DNA of 55,975 nt, taken from positions 91,418 to 147,392 of the forward strand of contig KB445816.1 of the NCBI GenBank assembly GCA_000320605.2, written 5' to 3'. Made by a program: the position numbers and the translations under genes. The stretch comes from Gelatoporia subvermispora B (Eukaryota; Basidiomycota; Agaricomycetes; Polyporales; Gelatoporiaceae). A model generated the notes under the pieces. The model had not been told where the DNA came from. It saw only the letters and a list, made by a program, of their open reading frames with translations, and did not search any database. Of the stretch, positions 48,729 to 55,975 are shown piece after piece. Each line of letters begins with the position of its first letter. Position 1 is the stretch's first letter.

Positions 48729-49550
48729 ATGGTAGAGCTTGCGACTCCGATATTCCTCGAGCAGCTGAAAGCAGCATATCCATCTAACACCGTGTTGGCA
48801 GGCAGTGACATAGTGCTGTCGAACCCGTGGTATCTGGTCGCTGCAGTCGCATTCAGTACAAGCAATGGACCCGAGGCTATCCCCATCGTCTGAGAGTACG
48901 CGGTGCAAAACTTGGCCGATGTGCAGGAGAAGGGCCTGAGCCAAGAGCAGGCCCAGCAAGAGCGATTGACTCTGGCCCGGAGACTCTCAGAGAGCCGCTC
49001 CTGCAGTCAGGTCTGCTGAGCGGCATGCCGCGAGTAAGTTACCAAACCGAAGACCCTGAATAGACCGCTCAAAGTGCATATTATAGGTTATTCACAGCCT
49101 TCTTGCGCTTAATGCCGTCATGCCGGACGAACTGCGCGAGAAGCAGGTTCTGAGGTGCGAGGCATGCACCCCATTGCAGGACGAGCCTCAGCTGATACGA
49201 CTGCTCTCGCTCATCGCACAGAGACACGAACCCGCACATGCCCGATTTCGACAAAAGCGGGCGTGACCTCTTCCTCGCGATGTATCGCGATACGGGTGAT
49301 TCGGTGCAGAACCTGCTTGACACTGCATACCCCGATCTCGGTCAGTGTCTCGAGTCCCTGCCTTCCCTCCCATCACTCACACAAGCTCACGTCCGGTAGG
49401 CTGGTGGTGCAACACGATCGGGTACGGCGTGGCGTACGGCGGGACCGGCGTGCTCTCGCAAGTCTCGCGCTGCCTCTGTGTACACCTCGCGCAGTTGGGC
49501 TTGGTCTCGTCGCACTACAAGACGGAACATGTTACTTGTCGTGGGTCATA
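48729..49550 (+). pseudogene. AhpD-like / carboxymuconolactone decarboxylase-family protein, broken
   Basis: AhpD-like proteins are small helical peroxidase-related enzymes. Start 48729 (MVELATPIFLEQLKAAYPSN), then NPWYLVAAVAFSTSNGPEAI, PIV, a TGA at 48891, then EYAVQNLADVQEKGLSQEQA and, after a small indel near 48980, EPLLQSGLLSGMPR to a GTAAGT donor. Downstream are HSLLALNAVMPDELREKQVL and, after a frame change, SGRDLFLAMYRDTGDSVQNL, LDTAYPDLG, an intron ending CCGGTAG, and WWCNTIGYGVAYGGTGVLSQ. The family end is lost after this. The TGA stands where relatives have an aromatic residue. Three lesions make function improbable. Confidence 0.72.
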
Positions 49551-51392
49551 GCTGAGCCACTCGCTGACTCACCTTGATCTTTTTCGCTCTGCACGTCAAG
49601 CATCCTGTCTTACTACGGGTATATTTAGGGCACTTCTTCTGTGCGGCGACATCAGGAAAATGTTGCCTCTGCTTTGGCGCCACTTTTCCTTCTTTGGGCT
49701 AGAAAAGCAGGGAAAGCGAGAGGATCCCAGTCCCAGGGGACTGGGATTTTCCCACTTCTACCGCTTTAAGGGCGCTTATTGCCCGAAAAAGAGGTAAAAG
49801 CGGTCAAAGCAAAATGGAGATTTTGCTGATGGACGTCCTGGCGCGAAGAGGTGTTAACAAAAATGCGTTCTGGAGCGTGCTGCTGGGCAAAGTATGCTGC
49901 GGGAACGTGATGGCTAGCAGGAGGGCTATGAAGAAAGCATCAAATCTATAAGAGGTGGAGGAAGAAGATGGCTGCAGACTCACTAATGAAAGCTGTCGGC
50001 CATCATGTCCAGGGAATGTGTGCGGGTCGCAGATTCAAGCTGAGTGGCACCTTGTCCATCCTTAAGACGCATGCTCATGAGTAAATTTTCTGCGACGGCT
50101 AAGGTGACATACATGTGAGTAATGGATATCTCCACGTTTCTTATTCTCCGCCACCGCCCGCGCGAGGGACCGGAAAATTCCATGTCCCCACTGCTGGGGC
50201 GCACTCCTAAGTTGCGGGATATCCGTGACACTCCTTCGCTGCGCGCGGAGCCATGCGCTCTGAATATACTACTAGACTCGCATGTGGGCTCCCAAAAGCC
50301 CTTGTGTCTCCAACTACATCATGTGCATTGTGTAATGCTCAGGGCCCCGTTCTTTTCACTATTGAAGGATTCGGGACCGCCTTGCTCCTGAAGCAGAGCT
50401 TGTTGTCATCGACGGCAGTAGCGTGCAGGAGCGCCTCACTACCGTTTGGCAGCCGAAGACGTCCAGCATTGGCAATTACGCGCCCCTTGCAGTCCCCATG
50501 TCGAATTCTTCTAGTAAGTACCTCGCTGTTGTGATCGAACTTCTACTTCTAGTCAGGTATCGACACCCCCACGAGAACATCCGAGTCCATGTTATTCTAC
50601 CTAAGCAAATTCCAAGCACGTACTCAAGCAGCCTCTGCTGCTTGCCGGACGTTCCGGAGTGCCTGCTCCGAGCGGGGGCGAAGGTCAACCTTGAACGTAT
50701 CCGGCGTCCTGTGCGAAGTGAACAAGTTAGTAAATCAATGGATAGCACGGACATTGCCCCAGAATAACTCACCTGAAGACAGGGTTATTGAACGCGACAA
50801 CGGACTCGATAACGTTCCCATGCGCGTCCTTCGCCTTGTCGATATCGAATGCCGAAAGCATCGACACCATCACAATCCACAGGGACTGCTTGGTCAGGTG
50901 AGAGCCAGGGCACCGTCCATCCGCGGAGATGCCTCAGCGCCACACATACGTTGCTCAGCACTACAGTCATAATCAATGTACGAGACTAGAAAGCTTACTG
51001 AGAGGCGCAGGCGCACCGCACAAATAGCGGGAGAGGGAACGAATGAGGGACAGGGCGTGCGCCGGCAGCCGGTTCAGAGCAGTAAATAGGATATGTGCGC
51101 GGCCAGTGCGAGAGGGGCCAGCGTCGCGAGCAGAGTCGAGCTGCGGGATCAGGGTACTCGCGGCACGGTCGGAGGGAAGAGGTTTATGCTTACGTACGCT
51201 CTGCGGGTGCGACCGGGCCGAGATGATCAGACATCAACTTCGCAGACGGATAGGCTGGCGTTGGGGTTGGCGCCTTGCGCTTAGAGCAGGAGGCCAGGAG
51301 CTGGCCCCGCACTCTAGATCTATTTGGGCGCATGCGGGGGGTGACCAGGGGAAGAATTCACTGGATGCGGGAGAGAAAAGGCATACCGAGAT
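49551..51392. other. No confirmed gene
   Basis: Between 50390 and 50770 plus-strand text such as ELVVIDGSSVQERLTTVWQP, KTSSIGNYAPLAVPMSNSS and, after a GTAAGT..GTCAG intron, IDTPTRTSESMLFYLSKFQA looks like a spliced protein of unknown family. I cannot find its ends. The rest holds the hairpin at 49724 and GC-rich sequence near 51000-51350. Confidence 0.35.
49724..49747. repeat. Perfect 11-bp-arm palindrome (hairpin)
   Basis: ATCCCAGTCCC (49724-49734) and GGGACTGGGAT (49737-49747) are perfect inverted repeats with a 2-nt loop. A second, looser inverted pair (ACCGCTTT / AAAGCGGT) follows at about 49760-49796. No coding context. Confidence 0.7.
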
Positions 51393-52050
51393 GAATGCAC
51401 ATTGCAGATACAGGCACGGGCGAAGTCTGGCCCTGGCTGAAGCGAGAGATGGTGATGCTTCCGCGGCGCCGCTCGCGCTCACGAATCGTCGCCTGCCGCT
51501 CGGCGGCGACCTCTTGCTCGGCGCGGCGCTCACTCTCGAGTCTCGACTTCAGGTCTTGAGAAGATCTGCGAGGGGGACAAGCGGAGCAGGACGAAGGTGT
51601 TGTGGTGGGTAACAAGGGAAGTCCAGAAATATACCATAGGAGCAGTGGGGCGGTGGGGGGGAATCAGCAGAAAGCCGTCAACGGGGTCCCGCGCGAAGGA
51701 CAGTTGTGCGGCGCACCTGTTCTATTATCTCTGCGCAACTTTCGTCGATGTTTGTTATCATCGGCGCAGACGTGGGCTCGCGCTCTTTCAGCATGGTGGT
51801 GGTTGGCTGGATTTTCAGCTCCGTTGTGGACATCTTACGATACTATCGCAGATAGGGCTTCGCGGGAGGCGGCAGCAAAAGCGGAGGCAGACCTGGCGGC
51901 GGAGCGGAAGTGAAATGCTGGGGGAAACAAGAGGGGAGCAGTCAGAGGAGATTGGCGCGCAGGGTGTTGTACTTGAAGGAAGAGTATTGGGAGGATGAGA
52001 AGAGAAGACTGATCCATTTTCTCGACCCGCCTTGTTGGCGCCTGCTGGCG
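51393..52050 (-). pseudogene. Degenerate inverted copy of the coiled-coil gene at 24.7-25.2 kb
   Basis: Exon 1 (51833-51717) reads MSTTELKIQPTTTMLKEREP, SAPMITNIDES, AEIIEQ and the same GTGCGCCGCAC donor as the 24.7-kb gene. The intron and acceptor (CCCTCGCAG) are kept. Exon 2 starts at 51565 with ATCTTCTCAAG, as in the other copy, but 7 extra bases before GAGCGCCGC break the frame. The downstream text (ERRAEQEVAAERQATIRERE, RRRGSITISRFSQGQTSPVP) is then only readable in another frame. After the next intron a TGA follows at once and exon 3 is absent. About 200 bp of 5' flank (VFSSHPPNTLPSS in the ghost frame) also matches. Confidence 0.8.
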
Positions 52051-52474
52051 GAGCGCGCACTTGGCGGCGCGCTACGAAGATCCTGGAAGTTCACGTTTGG
52101 TTGAGGCCCTCTCGGAGGCGCAATCGCTTTCGCATGGGCCGCAGGGTAGGGATTACGACACTCCCAAGGAGGATTTTGGTTTGCCGGTAGTACTGGAAAA
52201 ATGGCATACCGTAAAATTTCAGTAGGGCTCGCAGGCCTGGTGGGTCAGCCATCCGAAAACGTGCAGCCAGAAAAGCAGGCTGTGAGATTGGATCTGCATC
52301 TAAAGCCATCTCACACTAAACGATGAATGCGGGAAGGTGGGCCTTGGCGAGCCGGCTGGAGCCCTAGAGGCATAATTTTCAATAAAGTCCTCGCTACGTA
52401 TTACATTCCCTGTTACCCCCTTCCAGTGAGCTCGCGCTGTCGTCCCCCAGTGGCTGCCAGCAACCTCCGCGCAT

Positions 52475-54271
52475 ATGGATTCTACGTCGGAGTACTACAC
52501 TCCGGCGCAGAGCTATCATTCGTCATTCTCCGACTCGGTCTCCACTTCTCAGGCTTGGACGACCGTCGAGGCGACCAGCGATCCCTATAGTATTGTCACC
52601 GCAGGCGCAAGCTTTGAACACGAGAAAGAATCAGTCAGCATCTCCTCCCCACATGCAGATGGGTACCTAGAGGGGTATCGCAATATTCACCTTCGAGAGA
52701 ACGATCGACTCTACTACCATCCCTCGAGTTACGCAGCGTATGCGCCTCCGACCCCTGTTGAGCACCATGTGATGGAGACAGGCAGGCACACTTCGTCGCA
52801 TTGGGAGTCGCCGAAGTTGCCACCCGCGGTGCAATTTGGACCGTCTCTGCTCTCAACGCACGGCGGCCGAGCACCCCTTCCGGTAAGGTAGATTCTGTTC
52901 TAGATCTTGCTGCCTCTGAAACGGTTTGCATGACGTATGTCAAGGCTGCTCTAGCCTGCGGGGACAACTTCGAGCGTGTCATCGACTCGTATCAAAGCTC
53001 TACAGATTCCTCGCACGATGATAGTGCCCACCGAAATGACGAAGGATCGGGCGATGCAGCACAGCACCATTATCAAGCGCAGTATTACGCGGGGTCATTT
53101 GACACCGCTCAGTACCAGTATGCGAGCCCTCTGGGCATTGAAGATCAATGCGGGAGTCTGACCTCTCGCGGTGACTCTGTCAAGGTGGAGGAGTACGAAC
53201 ATACATATGCCATAGAGGAGAACTTCACAGAGGTACGTCTCACCCTTGCTGCTACGTAGCATATCCTGAGGGGCACTGAATGTAGGGTGCACTGCGGGAC
53301 GACGTGTATTCGTACGTTGACGTGAAAACACCTGTCAACTCCGAGCTACTTTATTCGCCGGACGTAGCTTCGCCTGACAGTGTATATTCTCATGTTCGCT
53401 GGCCGCTCCTGCAAACATCTCGCAGTTACACCCTGGCAGATGCAATGACAGAACCGCAGCATCCCACGCCGCAGCATCGGTCGCCTATTTCCGAAGAGGA
53501 AGTTCCAGAGTCTCCTCCCATGGCATCTCTGCTGCCGGAGCTCCTTGCATCCAGCCGCGCACCCAAGCCACAACCAACCCAGCCGCGGCCGCGCGGTCGA
53601 CCAAGGAAGGTTGATACCAGTGTCAGCAAGACTCTGTTGGATCTACCTGCGGCACATCCTCACCAGGAACTAGGCTCATCTGCAATGATGTCAGGTCTTG
53701 CGTCGTCTTCATCTTCTCACAGTCTGGATACTAAGATCTCCTCGGCATTCGGCCAAGTACCTATGTCTCTCGACAAATCCTTGATCGCAAACTGCGACCT
53801 CAAACCGGGCCAGGCGATCTTCAAGCTCAATAGCATGTGCGCGGTGATCGAACCGGCCAAGAAGGAGCCCGCCATGGCCTGTCTAACTTGTCGCCAGCAA
53901 AGGATCAAATGCATACCCGCGCTCCCAGGGAGCGAGGATCAAAGGTGCACGTGAGTTTGCTTCCATCCCGTCTACCCACTCTCCACTGACCGGACAACAG
54001 ACCATGCACACTACAGTCACTACGAAGTTGTGTGTACCCGAAGGAGTCTCGCAGCGGTCAGCGCAAGCGTGCGTGCCGCGCTGCCAAGGTCCGTGCCCTC
54101 GTTGATGGTGCGTCCAGCTCGGGAGCCGAGCCCAGAATGAGGAATGCAGTGGCATCAGCTGCATCAAGAACTGGTGATCATGACACCCAAGCACGTTCGT
54201 CGTCCTCGAAGGCTGGTCTGTCGAAGACGAACGTACGCGCAGGAAAGGAGAAAGCACAGCCAGGCAAATGA
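52475..54271 (+). CDS. Zn(II)2Cys6 transcription factor with an AT-hook, intact
   Basis: Exons 52475-52882, 52945-53232, 53286-53950 and 54001-54271 join in phase with GT..AG introns and give about 543 residues. The N-terminal half is Ser/Tyr/Thr-rich (MDSTSEYYTPAQSYHSSFSD). Around residue 340, QPRPRGRPRKVDTS contains the AT-hook core RGRPRK. The zinc cluster is split by the last intron: ACLTCRQQRIKC, EDQRCTPC, LRSCVYPKESRSGQRKR, i.e. C-x2-C-x6-C-x11-C-x2-C-x7-C with basic flanks. The C-terminus is Arg/Ser/Lys-rich. The cluster near the C-terminus resembles the short regulator at 7.5 kb, but the rest is unrelated. No lesion was found, so this is one of the clearest live genes. Its targets are not known. 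Confidence 0.88.
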
Positions 54272-55640
54272 AGAGAGCGCTCGGCAATACGTACGCGATC
54301 CCCCCGCGACCCGCAGCTTGCGGCGGTGCGTGGTGCGGCGTGTCGGCAACAACATAAGCTTGCTGCGCACGCACAGTGCGCGGGTATCGAGGAGTATGAG
54401 GGGGTGTCGGGTATATTGCTGACCTCCTTTGCATGACTGACTCGCTTGATGGTATGTGCATTGCCTGATGCTCTGTCCTGTCCATACTATAATGTACTGG
54501 ATTGTGCGTGTACGTTATGCTCCTGGTATTGCTCTCCATAGTCGTTGTACATACACGTCGCTGTGCAGTCTCGCGAACCATTGCTTCTTAGAGGATACGG
54601 TTGTCAGTACGCACCAGGCTGACCCGAAAGAAGGCCCAATCGCAGAGTTGTGCTGATCTCAAGTGTACATACGTGTGCCTTTGAATGCGCTAGGCGAAAT
54701 TAGATCCAGGACTGGGTCTCGACAGACCGCTCATGGAGACAGTCTGCAGCAAGTATCAAGAGACCCGAAGGGAGAAAAGTATAGCGGCTAGTACATGTGA
54801 TATGTAACAGGAAGAGGGGCGCAGAGGCTGAACTCTCCGCGATGGATTCGTACATCCAGAAAGGTTCGAAATTGCAGGGTCGAGAAGCAGGCGGGCGAGG
54901 AGGAGGAAGCGCCGTTGCCCGCCGGGCGTCTGCGCAAGATCCGATCGTGTGCAACCGCCGGGAGGAGCCGGGCGAGCGCCCCCGGGTCCGCTCGTGCATT
55001 TTCTGCCCCGGATGACGGGGCGGCGACGGGGTGCTCCTTGGCACCCTCTCTTCTTGTCTGTGGCTTGATTGCACTGTGAGTGACTGCGCAAGATGTCAGC
55101 AAGACTTATGCTTCTCTCTCGCCGCACAAGTCTTCAATTGGTCTCTAGGTTCTTGCCATTTGTCCTGAGCCACGGCCTGCCACGGCTCGTTACCCCTGTC
55201 TGGTAGCGGCTGTCCTACACCACGCGGACAAAATGTGTCTCGGCTCCTATGTTCTGGACAAAACCTCTCATCGTCGTCGATGATGAGGACGAACGGCGAG
55301 AGGCGTTGAGAAACAACTGGCTCCTACGTTAGAACTTCTTGTTTTTGGAGTTTGAAACGTGTTCATCGGGACCACTTACTCTCTTATACTCGTGCATACG
55401 ATTTCCTGGCGGTGCTTAGAACTACGCCACACACGCGGCAACCCGCGCGTAGGACTCAAAATATTCCGGTGCAATTTCCTCCGCACAGCCCCTAAGTTCA
55501 AACGACGACATCAATGTCACCATCAGCATTAATTCTACGAGTACTGTTCGACGATAAGCAACGAAGAACAACGATGATACTGATACAAATGTCCAATCGT
55601 CCTAGATCACGATGTACACAGTAAGTAGACAGCGAACGGA
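54272..55640. other. Intergenic between the regulator and the PLD gene
   Basis: Minus-strand frames at 54581-53883 and 55127-54700 are shadows or composition-driven. The last 200 bp belong to the repeat arm downstream of the PLD gene. No other gene seen. Confidence 0.45.
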
Positions 55641-55854
55641 TTAGCCGTAGATTGGTAACGGCATCAGTCTGCGAGTCGTCGTAAGTAAGATGAACGCGAC
55701 CGACTGAGCAAAGAACCGACCTGTCAGCATTAAACAAAAAGTTGTTGGCCATGTCTTCGCCTTCGAGGAAGCGTGAGGGATATAAAACTGCGGGTCCAAA
55801 TGGTGAACTAAGTTTCAACGGGCATGTATGGCGGGGACAAACCTAGATGTCCTT
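55445..55854 (-). repeat. Right arm of the inverted repeat: PLD gene tail plus 3' flank
   Basis: Inverted counterpart of 1056-1475, same intron positions, same 3' flank. The right arm is joined to an intact PLD coding exon, so it looks closer to the ancestral arrangement. Confidence 0.85.
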
Positions 55855-55975
55855 TGAGCTCGCCGAGCAGGCGCTCCATTTCCTCCCGTTCCGTTTGATC
55901 AAATGGCTCAACGCCCTTAGTATTTTTCGTGCGCCCTTTCTCATCGGTGGCGGAGGCGTCGGCGGTGTCGGCGTC
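55641..55975 (-). CDS. Phospholipase D1 (Spo14-type), 3' end of a second copy, runs off the window
   Basis: Minus-strand exons 55975-55843, 55787-55721 and 55668-55641 join in phase. They read an acidic linker, EMERLLGELKGHL, then VLYPSRFLEGEDMANNFLF, NADRLMPLPIYG-stop, the usual end of basidiomycete PLD1. The two introns (55842-55788 and 55720-55669) have GT..AG borders and sit at exactly the same places as in the copy at 1068-1267; the last two exons are also identical in length (67 and 28 nt). Unlike the left copy this tail is uninterrupted, so it may belong to the functional gene. The catalytic HKD motifs would lie outside the window. Confidence 0.78.

Overview
The window is nuclear DNA of a filamentous basidiomycete, most likely an Agaricomycete. 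Genes are split by many short GT..AG introns of about 45-60 nt. The recognisable families (Spo14-type phospholipase D, PRP8, exportin-1/CRM1, TMA20/MCT-1, NIPA, HLTF/RAD5, Dicer, Zn2Cys6 and bZIP regulators, an NLR-type N-terminus) have the exon phases and C-terminal wording I know from that group. All family assignments are from memory of the families; no search was run.

Most of the genes are broken. Left part (0-15 kb): a phospholipase D copy with an internal deletion; a three-exon protein that may be a 2OG-Fe(II) oxygenase relative; a GC-rich stretch (3.3-7.5 kb) holding decayed exportin-1 and TMA20 pieces back to back on the minus strand; a PH-domain fragment open in frame into a Zn2Cys6 regulator; a NIPA-type magnesium transporter with a frameshift and a 564-bp MITE at a splice site; an apparently intact three-exon protein with a remote resemblance to alkyladenine DNA glycosylase; and the 3' end of an APC-type permease with a Trp-to-stop change. 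Middle (15-22 kb): a very recognisable PRP8 copy with at least five premature stops, several frameshifts and an in-frame deletion of roughly 600 codons, then a decayed medium-chain dehydrogenase/enoyl reductase. From 22 to 36 kb there is one intact small gene (24.7-25.8 kb), a diverged promoter-like repeat in two copies (CCAAT box plus CRE palindrome), pieces of an unnamed Cys-rich family, and the helical N-terminus of a fungal NLR-like protein. Right part (36-56 kb): a nearly intact HIRAN-SNF2-RING translocase (HLTF/RAD5 type) with one frameshift in an A-rich run, a disrupted bZIP gene, the RNase IIIb end of a Dicer, a broken AhpD-like gene, a degenerate inverted copy of the 24.7-kb gene, an intact Zn2Cys6/AT-hook regulator and the 3' end of a second phospholipase D gene that leaves the window.

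The genes do not form a pathway or cluster. The unifying theme is duplication followed by decay: essential housekeeping genes survive as intron-containing, DNA-level copies in various stages of ruin, and two sequence families recur in inverted orientation (phospholipase D tail at both ends; coiled-coil gene at 24.7 and 51.7 kb). The functional partners of these ruins must lie elsewhere in the genome. I found no tRNA, rRNA, CRISPR array or intact transposase.
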